A stretch of DNA of 64,000 bases, from assembly GCA_014607495.2 (NCBI GenBank), contig CP053175.1, positions 6,076,001 to 6,140,000 on the forward strand. Direction: 5' to 3'. The DNA is from Carposina sasakii. Lineage: Eukaryota > Arthropoda > Insecta > Lepidoptera > Carposinidae. Position 1 is the first letter of the stretch. Each line of letters begins with the position of its first letter. Shown piece after piece: positions 46,401 to 57,720 of this stretch. Made by a program: the position numbers and the translations under genes. Under the pieces are notes generated by a model that was not told where the DNA came from, ran no database searches, and was given only the letters and a program-made list of their open reading frames with translations.

Positions 46401-49400
46401 AGCGACAAATATTTGCTATAGTGAAACTGAAATATCGATCGATACATTTGGTTTTCTGTGGCTCGGTGTTACTATCAGTGACGTAGCTACCTAGGGGCTA
46501 GGCGGGGCAGTGCACCGGGGCCTTCAAGCTCAGGGGGCCCTTGAATCCTTACCGTGAAATTCTCGGGTAGAGCTCGAATTTTCAAAAAGTAATACTTGAG
46601 TTACGTGGTAAATACGAGAAAAAATTTCGCGATCGCTCCGCTCGCGCATCTATTATATGTCTGAGCAGTCTTTCAATTATGGGGCTCGTAAACTTCAAAA
46701 ATTCTTGGTAATGTCTAGTCACGTGCAATAAAGAAAAGATAGTCAAAATCTAATTAGTTCAGATAGCAGTAGGGCCCGATTTTTTTTATTTGCCCCAGGG
46801 CCCCTAGTAACCTAGCTACGCCACTGGTCACTATCACCTATTCTGACGTTACACACAAAACTTTAACTAAAAATTAGTAATATCTGTCCCTCGCCATTTT
46901 TATATATATATTTTTAATATTCACACACTACATTCAAACACATTAACCTAGTCCCACAGTATCTTGGGTTGAAATGGATAGGTAGAATGAAATTTTAGTT
47001 TATGTTTATGCGTGGTGATCAGAATCGACCACATTGGTTACATGATTACATAATTTTATGTGAACAGGGAATAAATATTGGTTCTACTTAGATATACATA
47101 TACCACCTGGCTTTTACCTACATAAAGCAAACAAAACACCTGGACTGTGATTTATTGTGGTTATCTCACTTATAACATCCTGTAAATAGAGCAAAGTAGC
47201 TCAGTAGTGGTCAAAGATACTCTCTACTTACGTAACCCCACGTTAGTGTATCCATTTTCTTAAGTATCACTGGATAGGTAATAATTTGCTCTCAGAATAA
47301 ACGAGATGTCAGTAACTATCTAATTTGCCATATTAGTTATACAGACAGATATTAATTATTTCTCGTGAAAAAATCTTGCTACGCGCGTCTATGTGCATTT
47401 ATGCAGAAAAACGCAGTCTATTTACTCAACTTTGGACCCTAATATTTTGGAAACCAGACACTTCCCAGGTATGCTTCCATGGAGAAAAATTATCATGATG
47501 ATGAGGAGATTCCGTAGTTTTCGGGAACGTTGACGACCAAAAATCACCCTGTATGTAAAATATTCATCGATTCACAGTTATATGTTATTAGCTGTTGGCC
47601 GCGTGTTCGTTAAATATAGCCTTAGTGTTATTCTGATGTATAAGTTATAATAACTGTCAATTTATATAAATTTTTATTCGATAGTTTTTGCGTAAAAAAA
47701 ACCTATTCCATCAATCACATTGACAAGTATAATCTCGAACAAATTGCATCTTACAAAACATCATACATCTTTTTGTAATTTTATGTGAGATTGATTCTGC
47801 AATATAGTAAAATAGAGATAATAATATAATATCTATCATCAATACACATATAATTTTATGTTACATAAGTCCGCGTATATGGTAATTAACCTATTTAATA
47901 CACAGCTGACGAACTGACATACATAATAATTATGTTCACGCAATTCTATGAAGAAAAGACATCAACGCGCTCAGTGAACATACTACTCGTATAGTCACGC
48001 CCATTATCTCCCAATGTGGTTGGGCAGAAGTGTGCAAATCACACACCCAGTTTTCACCAGTTAGCTTATTAAGTCTCGTGTGGTAGGGGTGAGCCTACTC
48101 AGATAAACTGAGCTATCTTTGTTTCTTAAACCTGCTTACCTATACGAATTATAGATTTTTATTAAAAGAACATATTTTCCGAGCGTTGTGACACAATATT
48201 TTGGGCACGTTAATGTTCACGAAAAAGTGTAAAATAGGCAAGGCCAATTTCAAATAACCGATCTCAAGAGATTTTTTTGCATTTTTTAAGTTAAACATCC
48301 CATTGTTTTCATACAAAATTACAAATGTCTATGTCTAATTCTACGATTAGGTATGCATAGGCTGTATTCCCGAAATGGGGTACAACTTCATGATCACATA
48401 TCAGGGCCAGATGTAGATCGTATTCAGAACGTATCATACAACTATAACCATATCTACGACATGGATGTGCACGTTAAGTAATATTATTTCGAGTAATTGC
48501 GAGCCAATTTATTGTTTTTATATCCGTTACGTAAAACACAAGTGTAGGTGTAGAGATTACGTAACGGCGGATTATCGAGCAGGTTTTGGCCTGGATCTGT
48601 GTTGGTTGTCAAATTAAGATGGTATTGATTGGATGGTGAACGGAAAGATGGCCGCCTGATAAAGGTTTGTTCAGTGTTTTGATATTTTAGTTTGTTATAT
48701 AATGTTATTTGAGCTGCCCTTTATATCGCTTGGTTTTTAAAGACTGCGATAATAAGCTATTCTGATATTTAAACGTGTAGATGTTTATTGGGGCATTTAA
48801 ATTACGATAATAATTCCCGTGCTGATGCGGGGCTTCACTAGAATACATCAGCTGCATCTCCTTCCGTCCATATCTCAAATCGAATAAGGAACTTCTATGC
48901 TGCTCTGGGAGTGAATAAAAAACTTATAATACTACAGCTGCTTCTCTTTCCGGGCATACTGTACAAGTCAGTAGAGGGACAAGAGGGTCTTGGTGTTTTG
49001 TAGGCGACGGGCTGACCACCTGTCACTACTAACCGAACTTGTACATCTCAACTATACTATACCCTCAAAATTGGTCAGAAGTGGCACCATGTGGTTCTAT
49101 CGGCCCTTGGTGCTCTGCCTACCTCGTAAGGGATAAAGGCGTGATTATATGTATGTATGTATGAATAAGGAACATTTTACATCTGTCCACGCTATGCTGA
49201 ACTTGGCTGTGGGATTTCCTCTGTAATCTTATAGTTCTGGCTACCTGAATTACCTAGTGGTTGGGACAGCCTGGGAATCTTTTAAACACTTACCCTATAA
49301 ATAAATTAATATACACACAGTCTGTGTCGCGGGTAGAATCAACTGTATGTAAATACATAGATAGAAACATCCATGACTCGGAAACAAACATCGATATTTA

Positions 49401-52400
49401 CCATATCAATGTTTGCTGCCGGGATTTGAACCCAATTTAAGACATGTGGCGTCGAAGGCGGGCCCCGTGATTACGTAAAAGCAATAGCAGGGCAAGCGAT
49501 AGCGAAAATTGTACAATATTCGCTTTGAAATGTCAAAGTTCCTTTGAAATTCATTTTACGCAATACGAATTTAACAAGCAATCAGCGATTTTATGTACAA
49601 TTTTCGCTATCGCTTTGCTAGTTAGGTAATAAGGGCTCTACTCTACTCAAAGCCAATCGCCTACCTATTCTATAGTGTAGGTATTAATATATATATAGCC
49701 TCCAGACATGACGTGAACTATTATACCTAAACCAGTCTGCCCGAAAGGAGTGGACCACTTTCCTTAGTTTTTCCCTCCATTCCACTTTTACTTGCTACTG
49801 GCTTATGCTTCGTGTACACGGTGCAAGTTCATAGTACAGTCACTTGTGTATTAGTTGGTCGTTTTGTCAACATAATGCTGTAATTTTCAAACATAAGGAT
49901 ATCGTTCATTCTCTCAGAGAAAAAGCTGGCAACTGTCATTGATAACATCTGTCCCCGCTATTGTAAATGTGGCTGTGGTATCTCTTTTGTGATCCTGGAT
50001 ATTGCCATTTTAGGGACACAGCCGTGTGTATAAGTTTGTACGCCCAGTTACACTTTGTACGTTGTCTGTCCGTCTGTCACCTTAATAACAAAATACGAGT
50101 AGTGTAATTACCTTATATATTTAGCAGATAGGTATCTAACGGCAATTTAGTTTCTCACGGACACCCTAAATGTAGGTCGATTCTGTCGTTAGTGTTAAGA
50201 TTAAAGTATTTTACTGCGTCCGCTAATTCATAATACATAATGAATTAACAAGTAGAGTGCATACACGACGCACGTTACTATCGCCGTGTATGTGCGGCCG
50301 TATGTCACTCTATACCACTTTTACTAGCAACTGGCTTCAACGTATGGGCATATATAAACAACAAGATACCCGGCCTACGCTTCCGCAAGATATACTATGT
50401 TTATACAGGGTGTAATAGATGGGGTGTGTGTAAAGCGAAATGCTATATTGCCGCATTGGACAGCTTGGGTACAAAACTTGAGACTCCCAATCATTTTATT
50501 ATTATTTAAAATAGTATTAAGAGATTTTTTAACTAAGCGAAAATCTTGAAAAACAAATATTAACAAAATTGCGTCTTAAGTAAAATAAACAGATAAAATT
50601 ATTTTTTGTAAGTACCTACTACAAATTCTTATACATGGACGAACTTAATGCCGTCCATGACTGCCAAATTTAGGCAATGTTTAGCTTAAACAAAATTTAA
50701 ATTCTTTTGTAACACAGTATAAGTCTCGAATTGTGTGTCAGATTCTCTATAGCCTGCTATTTTCAAATCACTTCGTTTAATATAGCCTCTTCTATTACAC
50801 CCTGTATATCTAACTGAAAGGGAAATTATTTTTATTACCAAATAAGCGGCTAATATAAATAAACTGCCGATAGTTAGGAAGTGATTGGTATTAACTATTT
50901 ACTTATCTTTGTGCCCTTTCTCTTGTGCTTCCTAAGCCATAAAATGTAATTTACTATCTGTATCAATTAAGGAAAAAAGTTCAACATACTAGTGACTCCG
51001 TACACGTGGATTGCTGCAGAAAAAACATATAGTCGGAAACATTTTTTTCGGGATAAAAAGTATCCTTTCTGAGGATCTAGACTACCTGTGTACAATATAA
51101 ATAGAGGTAAATAATATAAATCGGTCCTATAATTTTGGCGTGAAAGCGCGACTAACAGACAATTGATTTATAGTTTTAAAATTGATTACAATCGAGGATA
51201 ATGCACAACACGAAAACACAATTTTGGTTATCTGTGGCACACCTTAGTTACATAATTTCAACGTAATTTAAAGGTACATAGAGACATAAATATTTTGTTA
51301 TTAATGTTGACCGCCGGGCAATGGAAGTAAAAGTTGAATTACAACTAATCTATGTAGATGTAACATCTTTTAGTTATAGTTTATGGATGCAAACCGCAAT
51401 ATTACGAGCGATAACTACAGACTAATTGCATTTTTATTGTAAGGGCTCTATTATGAAAGATTGTTTGAAATGGATGAAACACAAGTAGGAAGAGACTGTC
51501 AGGGCAGGGCATTAGCTACAAGCAGAACTGTACCTACCGTTTATTAATAATAAATGCAAAAAAATTACTGAATAATAATTTTAAAAAAAGATTGTTGACT
51601 TAATATGGTCGCTTTTGTGCATGACAGGCAGACATGACAGGTATGGCGGGAGCGATCACCAATCTCGTGCTGATGCTTCACTAGAATACATCAGCTGCAT
51701 CTCCTTCCGTGCATGTCGTAGGAGTCGCCTAAGGAACTTAGAGGTACTCTCACAGGCGATGCGCTAGCAACTGGTCACTGTCGCTATACTAAACGTGGCG
51801 GTAGGATTTCCATAGAGAACAAGTTATATAAAGTATATTACACTTAAAGGTTATATTATATCATGATTTATTAACAGAGGAAGTAACAGAATATTAATCT
51901 TTTCGTGATAAATCTTTGCCCATTCGTTTGCTATTAAATTATATTCTAAGCAATGACTTGTAAATCTCGAGTTTATTATCATTGGATGATTGTTCAGTTA
52001 ACATGTAATAAAACCATTCGTACCACCGCTCCGCTAATAACAGCGAAACCGCACTAATTTCGCCATGTTGCATATTTTTATCTTTTTCGCTCGGACGATT
52101 TCGTCGATCTGCTCCTACGCCAGTCACACTTACGCGTCCAGTTCCGCTACTCAAACTACACTTGATCGCAGCGGAATTCATCCAGCACTTTCGCTAATCG
52201 TATTTCGCAGCGAAATTGTACTCCGAGCGTTAAACCACGTTTGTTGAAATGGTAAGCAATAAGTACCATTTTGGAATTCCCCAATGAAAGTTTTCAGTAG
52301 TTTTCGCCTCAGAATCATGGTCTGAAGGCAGCATATCAATATTTGCCTGGCTGTCACTCACACCCTGTATAAATAACACCACATTTATAGACGATTTATG

Positions 52401-53671
52401 TTAAATGCGGTGCGAAATTTTAATTTATTGGATAAAAGGAAATAATAAACTGATATTTCCTGGACTATCCAAAGCAAATAGTTTTATTGATGTTTTTATC
52501 ATTGTAGTAATTTATGGTTACGACATTACAGTACTTACGGTAATTATATCTTCTATTAGTAAATACTCGAGTCGCGGTGTTTGTTACTAAACTTCTCAGA
52601 AACGGCTTGACCGATTTTTGTGAAATGTATAAGTCTGAGAATAGGTTGTAATCTATTTTTTACTAGTGGACGCCCGCGAATTCGTCCGCGTGGACTACAG
52701 AATAAACAAAATGTCGAAATTATCCGGGATAAAAATATTTTGCCAGGATAAAAAGTAGCCTATGTCACCCTATGTGTTAACTCCATACCAAATTTTATTA
52801 AAATCGCTCCAGCCGTTTTTACGTGAAAGAGTAACAAACATCCATCCATCCATACTTACAAACTATCGCATTGACGAGTATAATAAAAGTAAGATAGTAC
52901 AGTAAAGGACAAGCAATAGGCGACAACCACGCACGCGGTCAGAACTGCAGGATCATAAAGGAGATCCCCCAGCCACGTTTAGCAGCGGGGCTGATGTGGT
53001 CAGTGATAGGTTGCTATCTTATCTGCCTTAGTGTATGCCTGAGTTCCTTAGTCGACTCTTACGACTTGCACGGAAGGATATGCAGTTGATGTGTTCTAGT
53101 GAAGCCCTGCATAAATACAGGTGATCCTCCGGGTCGTATTACCTGTAGAAATTTCCTCTCATTTAGAAAGTGAAACATAAACTTCCTGAGTCTACGTCTT
53201 GCGCCTGCGCTGCGGTACAATAGTCCCACATTTACATGTAATTGGTCAGTTTTAGATACTTGCTTTTGTGTTACAATAGTCATTTCCTAGAGTATGCGCG
53301 TTAATTTTGCTGATTGGCGAGAATTTTGGGCACTGATCCAATTCAAATCACCATGTTTTAAGAAAGGTACACAGCCGTGTCTAAATTAGAAGTCTTCATA
53401 AGTAGAGTAGAAACTTGACACATAGAGTACACACCATACATCAGCCTATATCAGTCCACTGTTGGACGTAGACCTCCCCCAGGAAACGCCACAAGACTAC
53501 GAAATTTTTGCCCATAGTAATCACGCTGGGCAGGTGGGTATAATGTAACGTTACCGTTGGTTAGCGTTTGAGAAACTGATAACAGGTATTAAATATAAAA
53601 GTGCATACCGTATGCGTCTGCTGCGTCCATACACTAGTAGATAATGTGAGCGTCAAACATATTCGCACCAA
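40162..53671 (-). CDS. secreted cuticle-like protein with PYPV/VEK repeats, 4 visible exons, 5' partial
   Basis: Exons 53609-53671, 46222-46323, 45060-45194 and 40162-43449 all join in phase 0 and give about 1195 residues. Order: signal-peptide-like segment (1-21), a compact module (22-100) containing FEWGWQLAPP, GTVGHYYLKLPQAEQSVQYA and ADSSGYHGAV, then a long low-complexity chain with an Asn run (about 573) and a repeat region (about 676-1012) with a dozen PYPV and many VEKxV/VDRP words. The pattern G-x-Y-L-P-x-x-x-Q-x-V-x-Y-x-A-D-x-x-G-Y resembles the Rebers-Riddiford chitin-binding motif, in divergent form. Valine/proline repeats of this kind are known from insect cuticular and other extracellular matrix proteins. 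A structural role in cuticle is inferred. The start-codon exon is not found; insect cuticle genes often split the signal peptide by an early intron, which fits. Convergent to par-1; no functional link is implied. Confidence 0.8.
40710..41730 (-). repeat. coding PYPV / VEKxV repeat array
   Basis: Irregular repeats of KVPYPVEKIVEK type, about a dozen PYPV, plus recurring KYVDRPY words about every 100 residues, suggesting a higher-order unit TKYVDRPY...PYPV...VEK. Confidence 0.9.
43640..43835 (-). repeat. dispersed repeat, gcttcactagaatacatcag family (reverse)
   Basis: Contains actgcaggaccataaaggat, agccacgtttaacatagc and gtgttctagtgaagtc in reverse orientation. Other copies: 48825-49255, 51660-51835, 52940-53112, 53933-54115, with fragments at 44245, 49940 and 58060. 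Confidence 0.7.
44331..44600 (+). repeat. dispersed retroelement-like repeat, longest copy
   Basis: catcagcctattgcagtccg ... ctgggcaggcgggttgctga, continuing into gggaggcgctgctgcccacc and cctcgtacgatacccacggg. The latter part alone recurs at 1810-1945. Probably an old LINE or SINE-like fragment. Confidence 0.65.
45060..45194 (-). CDS. cuticle-like gene, third visible exon
   Basis: 45 codons, phase 0: AEQSVQYAADSSGYHGAVAL through ALQLQKQ. Acceptor cccacag. The donor must be GC (CAG|GCAAGT) to keep frame with the next exon. Confidence 0.82.
45195..46221 (-). other. intron of the cuticle-like gene with a MITE
   Basis: Contains the palindromic MITE 45919-46186. The rest is AT-rich. Confidence 0.6.
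45919..46186. mobile_element. palindromic MITE, cagggtgtaa family, best copy
   Basis: tatacagggtgtaacagaaa and tttctgttacaccctgtata are exact inverted ends; the arms pair over about 110 bp, with TA at both edges. Confidence 0.9.
46222..46323 (-). CDS. cuticle-like gene, second visible exon
   Basis: 34 codons: KFQNGGASFEWGWQLAPPEQ and GAGTVGHYYLKLPQ. Acceptor attctttcag, donor CAG|GTAAGG, phase 0 at both ends. Confidence 0.85.
46478..46829. mobile_element. hAT-like MITE with gtggcgtagcta ends
   Basis: Flanked by actatca at 46471-46477 and 46830-46836. Ends gtgacgtagctacctagggg and, in reverse, gaccagtggcgtagctaggt; inner ggggcccttg / gggccctggg also pair loosely. Confidence 0.75.
47335..47555 (+). 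repeat. repeat, inverted partner of 54175-54382
   Basis: Reads gcatttatgcagaaaaacgc ... gaccaaaaatcaccctgta; its reverse complement recurs at 54175-54382 at high identity over roughly 200 bp. Confidence 0.75.
48825..49255 (+). repeat. dispersed repeat, gcttcactagaatacatcag family
   Basis: gcggggcttcactagaatac at the start and cgctatgctgaacttggctg near the end are family ends; the middle is unrelated or diverged. Confidence 0.55.
49459..49638. mobile_element. MITE, gcaatagca family, copy 3
   Basis: gtgattacgtaaaagcaata and the reverse of ctagttaggtaataaggg; inner arms gcgatagcgaaaattgtaca match exactly in inverse. Confidence 0.8.
50403..50808. mobile_element. diverged MITE, cagggtgtaa family, copy 3
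   Basis: tacagggtgtaatagatggg and tctattacaccctgta are the inverted ends; the interior is longer and decayed. Confidence 0.65.
51660..51835 (+). repeat. dispersed repeat, gcttcactagaatacatcag family
   Basis: Contains catcagctgcatctccttcc and actaaacgtggcggtaggat in the family order. Confidence 0.65.
52255..52372 (-). mobile_element. half copy of the 19925-20405 MITE
   Basis: ctcagaatcatggtctgaag and tatttgcctggctgtcactc match one arm of that element in reverse; the other arm is missing. Confidence 0.7.
52940..53112 (-). repeat. dispersed repeat, gcttcactagaatacatcag family (reverse)
   Basis: Reads actgcaggatcataaaggag ... gttctagtgaagccctgc, the reverse of the family. Confidence 0.7.
53437..53550 (+). 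repeat. dispersed retroelement-like repeat fragment
   Basis: catcagcctatatcagtcca ... cacgctgggcaggtgggta, family of 44331-44600. Confidence 0.6.
53609..53671 (-). CDS. cuticle-like gene, first visible exon (signal peptide core)
   Basis: 21 codons, phase 0: LVRICLTLTLSTSVWTQQTHT after acceptor tttatttcag, donor ACG|GTATGC. A hydrophobic core followed by a polar mature start fits the second half of a signal peptide. It reads in frame into the FEWGWQL module. The Met exon is upstream and unseen. Confidence 0.7.
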
Positions 53672-53932
53672 CTGAAATAAAAAAATACAAATTAATTTAA
53701 TTAATAAACACATGCAATGTAAGTAAAACCACGAAAAATTCTTAATAGCCGCATATAGGTACGTGTGGCTAGGTTGGCAAAAAAAATAAATAAAAATAAA
53801 ATCTTTTTATTTCAGGCTTGTGCCCATAGTGTTAGTATTACAAAAACTTAAATTTTATGTTAGTATATAGTACAAAAAAGAAAAGAAAAATCGGTGTATT
53901 ATATTTTATTATCCTGAAAAGTTGGCTGATTG

Positions 53933-54115
53933 GCGGGGCTTCACTAGAATACATCAGCTGCATCTCCTTCCGTGCATGTTGTAAGAGTCTACTAAGGAAC
54001 TCGGGCATTCACTCAGGCGAAAAGCTACTTGTCACAGATTATTTTACATCTGGCCCCGCTATGCTCAACGTGGCTGTATAGGATATCCTTTATCACCCTG
54101 CAGTACTGGCACAGC
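53933..54115 (+). repeat. dispersed repeat, gcttcactagaatacatcag family, good copy
   Basis: gcggggcttcactagaatac, cgctatgctcaacgtggctg and cctgcagtactggcacagcc occur in family order. Confidence 0.7.
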
Positions 54116-54174
54116 CATACGAGTATGTGTATGTTAAAAGTTTTAACGCAGATAAAAGATAAAGGCATATTTAC

Positions 54175-54382
54175 TATACAGGATGATTTTTGGTCGTCAA
54201 CTTTCCCGAAAACTACAGAATCTCCTCATCATTTTTCTCCATGGAAGTATACCTGGGAAGTGTCTGGTTTCCAAAATATTAGGGTTCAAAGTTGAGTAAA
54301 TAGAATGCGTTTTTCTGCATAAATGCACATTGACGCGTGTAACAAAATTTTTTCACGAAAAATAATTAATATCTGTCTATAA
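54175..54382 (-). repeat. repeat, inverted partner of 47335-47555
   Basis: tacaggatgatttttggtcg ... gcgtttttctgcataaatgc ... aataattaatatctgtct; reverse complement of the earlier copy. Confidence 0.75.
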
Positions 54383-55526
54383 AAAAACTAGCATAAACAC
54401 CGGACACTATAAATTTCGCCCGATCAAGTAATTAAAAAATGTTTTTCAAAAAATATTACATCGTTTCCCAGCATTTTTTTTGGCATAAACTTACTTTATT
54501 TGATGTATAGAGTACGTACCCTTCGTTAAGGGTGGCAACGAAAGAATACCTGTATATTTTTCGACGTCGATATTTTACGCATTGGTATCATAATTATGTA
54601 TGTATTCAGCGCAAATCCTCTCTAATATAGTGTTTCATAAGCTCAAGTCAAAAGTTCAAGTGGCATACATTGTAGAAATATGCAAGAGTACCTACACACG
54701 TATACCTAATTAGGAGTCAATTTTTTGCCATTTACTTCATACTAGCTTATAAAATAACGTGAGAAATGGTTTATAAGTAAAGTAGGTACCTACTTGATCA
54801 ACCGTGTTATTAATTAATTCATAGAAGTTATATTATAATATTTACCTATGTCTATTTGATCATGGGAGAAAAGCTACTAGAAACATTTAAATCAAATGGA
54901 ATCAAGCGGTCACAGACCATGTACATACCTACCAAATTTTAACTGCATGGTAAGTCAAATATATAGTTCCGGAATAAAGAGACTGTGATATACAGACATA
55001 CATAACATAGAGCTTTTTACCAATGTGCTACGGAACCATAAAAAAAGCTTTTGAACACACCTCAATACGTAAAGTGGCCACATATTACATAAAATATAAG
55101 CACATATATTGTTATTCAACGGCTCAGCTGTCCGATAAGCCTTTCACTGTTATGTGTCTCAGTAGATCAAATGGGTCATGCATGCATCATGTTTGACGGA
55201 AGTGTGTTAAGAAATGATATCTTACACTTAACTTGAGAAAAATAATAGGGAATGTGTGTCAGTTTTTTTTATATATTTTAGTCGAAAGATATTACAAATA
55301 AAAGCCGAACAGTGCAAAAATAACATCAATCGGTTAATAAATACCAAAGTTACAGGTGTTTAAAAGTTTAAAAGATTGAAAGATATTTACAACATAGAGT
55401 AAAAACATACAATTTTATCCATATTTTGAGTTATGTCGTTGATTTAATAAATACTTTATTTATACCTATTTATAAACAATTTTAGACTGTTGTCTACTAT
55501 GACGTCAAAGTCTATGCCATTTTAGT

Positions 55527-55556
55527 ATAGATAGATAGATAGATAGATAGATAGAA
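55527..55556. repeat. (TAGA)n, 3' tail of LINE A
   Basis: Seven or so tetranucleotides directly after the LINE A poly(A) signal on the minus strand. Confidence 0.9.
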
Positions 55557-56285
55557 TTTATTTGACAATTACATATACACGGACAGCAACAACAACATAA
55601 AACAAGACAATGGAAATAGGGTAGAAAAAGACACAATAGAAAAGAGTAGGCAAGCAGGTAAGAACACACATGTAGAAAAGAACAGTAACAGGAAGAACCG
55701 TGCACCCTAATTGGAGCCCCGCAGTCACGTCCCGTGTAAGTGCAACCGCCAAATAGGTCCCTTTTCAGCTGAATGCTGCTAGAACAAGGTAAGGCCTGCC
55801 TACCATGCAAGCAGCGCTGATTTTCAAAAAGGACCTAATGGGAGCTGACGTCACAGAATTTACAGAATATAATATATTTACATACAAATACAGACTATAA
55901 TATATATAAGTGCATAAATGTATCTTATACATGTACGTATCAATAAATTAAAATAAGAGCATACAGATTATATAAAATACATAATATATACAATGTGATG
56001 CAAAGTAAAAATAAACACTATACTAAATAAATATAAGATTACACGACACGGAGAGATATAACGCATGGAGTGCGTTGCTAGCAGTCCTAGTGTGACAATA
56101 CTTTTGGCCCAGTAGTATGTATAATTAATGACAAAAAAAAAAAAAAAAAAATATAATAATTGTAACAGTGTCATTGACATATAAAATAAAAATCTACACA
56201 ATTTTGAAGAGCGCCATTAGTTCAAAGCCAGGCAAAACTGCAATTTAGGCTGTCAACCATGGAGATGGATCGATGTAGAAACGAC

Positions 56286-57695
56286 TCACTTCAGATTAAT
56301 TTTTTGGGAAGATAAGAGGAGCTTCTTAAGATTACTTTTAAATGTATTTACTGTTTTTAAGGCACGGATTGGAGGGGGTAGGTCATTCCAACATTTAAAG
56401 GCAGCAAACCTAAAGGAACCCCTGAAGGCCACCGACTTGTGTCGAGGCGTAGTAAACACATGAGTGCAATTTCTTCTATCATAGCGAAAATAGTGGTCTT
56501 TCGCCCACCTGAGTTTGGTAAGGAGATACTCAGGTATCTTTCTGTCCAGGATTCCAAACAGAAGAGTGGCAAGGTGAAGTTTCCTGCGAGCCTTCATCTT
56601 AAGCAAGCTAGAATTGTCCAAATATGGGGTCACATGGGTCCGAGGAGGGATGTGAAAGCAGAAACGTGCACAAGCGTTTTGCACCCTCTGTACCAACTTC
56701 TCGGTTCTAGCCAATAAGCAAGGCCCATAGACGACATCACAATAATTCAGCTTGGATAAAACAAGAGACTCACACAGAGCAATACGGACTTCCTCACTTA
56801 TGTATGGTCGGATTTTGTAGAGGGTTTTCAACCTATAAAAACAGTTTCTTACACACTCAGCAACGTGGCCCTCAAAGCGAAGTGTACTGTCTAGGATTAA
56901 TCCCAGACTTCTGGCCTCAACTACTCTTTCAACATTGACTCCTCCTATCTCGATATTAATTGAGGTGTTTGAGAGCCCGGCCAGCCCTACTCTTGTTCCT
57001 GTCAATAGAAATTTTGACTTGGTGGGGTTGAGTACCAAGCTATTTGATTCTGACCATTGAAGTATCCGTCTCAAGTCACTATTCACCTTCATTACAGAGT
57101 CTGAAATATCGTGGAGATGGAATGAATGATACAATTGCACATCATCAGCATACAAATGGAACATGCAGTGTGATATGGCACTGGTGATGTCTGCAGTGTA
57201 CAGGATAAACAAGATAGGTCCAAGTATAGATCCCTGGGGGACCCCACGAGGGACCGGTTGGAGTGTAGATCTAAGTGTGCGACCATCAGGTAACCCAAGC
57301 TCCACACACTGCATCCTATGATGCAGATAGCTAGCAAACCACCTCACCGAGTTAGAGTCGAAGCCATAATATGACAGCTTAGAGAGGAGGAGGGGGATGC
57401 TTATGGAATCAAAAGCTCTAGAAAAATCTAAAAGGACCAGGATACTAGACATTCCCTGATCCTGTGCGGCAAGAAGGTTGTCCACCACATCAAGAAGAGC
57501 CGTAGCAGTACTGCGTCCTCCACGGAAACCTGACTGAAGCTTAGGTAGTATGTGATGATCTTCCAGATACTTGACAAGCTGCATGCTCACAATCTTTTCT
57601 AGTAGTTTAGATAAGCATGGGAGCAAGCTGATTGGTCTGAGATCACCAAGTCCAGTAGGTTGAGTCTTCTTAGGTATAGGCTTAACAACTGCCAA
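56286..57695 (-). CDS. reverse transcriptase of LINE A, C-terminal part
   Basis: About 469 residues without internal stops. Visible RT motifs in order: VKPIPKK and LRPISLLPCLSKLLEK (motif 1-2), QSGFRGGRST, LVLLDFSRAFDS (motif A), VPQGSILGPILFILY (motif B), YADDVQL (motif C, about residue 190), then the thumb with LGLILDSTLRF, and a C-terminal tail with FKCWNDLPPPIR as in CR1/Jockey-type LINEs. It lacks endonuclease and ORF1. The TTG/ATG choice is arbitrary, since the frame is truncated. An intact frame suggests a young copy; family assignment needs a search. Confidence 0.9.
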   Translation of the reverse strand: MAVVKPIPKKTQPTGLGDLRPISLLPCLSKLLEKIVSMQLVKYLEDHHILPKLQSGFRGGRSTATALLDVVDNLLAAQDQGMSSILVLLDFSRAFDSISIPLLLSKLSYYGFDSNSVRWFASYLHHRMQCVELGLPDGRTLRSTLQPVPRGVPQGSILGPILFILYTADITSAISHCMFHLYADDVQLYHSFHLHDISDSVMKVNSDLRRILQWSESNSLVLNPTKSKFLLTGTRVGLAGLSNTSINIEIGGVNVERVVEARSLGLILDSTLRFEGHVAECVRNCFYRLKTLYKIRPYISEEVRIALCESLVLSKLNYCDVVYGPCLLARTEKLVQRVQNACARFCFHIPPRTHVTPYLDNSSLLKMKARRKLHLATLLFGILDRKIPEYLLTKLRWAKDHYFRYDRRNCTHVFTTPRHKSVAFRGSFRFAAFKCWNDLPPPIRALKTVNTFKSNLKKLLLSSQKINLK

Positions 57696-57720
57696 TCTCC
57701 AAACATATGGAACAAACGGA

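Larger units (their letters stand above)
46324..53608 (-). other. 7.3-kb intron of the cuticle-like gene, repeat-rich
   Basis: Holds MITEs at 46478-46829, 49459-49638, 50403-50808 and 52255-52372, one half of an inverted pair at 47335-47555, and several dispersed fragments. 47560-48820 and 50820-51650 show little beyond AT-rich sequence and small repeat tails. Confidence 0.6.
53672..55526. other. upstream sequence of the cuticle-like gene, no first exon identified
   Basis: Contains the dispersed repeat 53933-54115 and the inverted partner 54175-54382. I found no ATG with a following donor that joins in phase 0. 54383-55526 is AT-rich. Confidence 0.5.
55527..57720 (-). mobile_element. 5'-truncated non-LTR retrotransposon (LINE A)
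   Basis: On the minus strand a reverse transcriptase frame runs 57695-56286, followed by a roughly 730-bp 3' untranslated part and a tail of (TCTA)n next to AATAAA. The reading frame is open up to the break near 57720, where unrelated sequence begins. 5' truncation is typical of target-primed integration. Confidence 0.88.
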
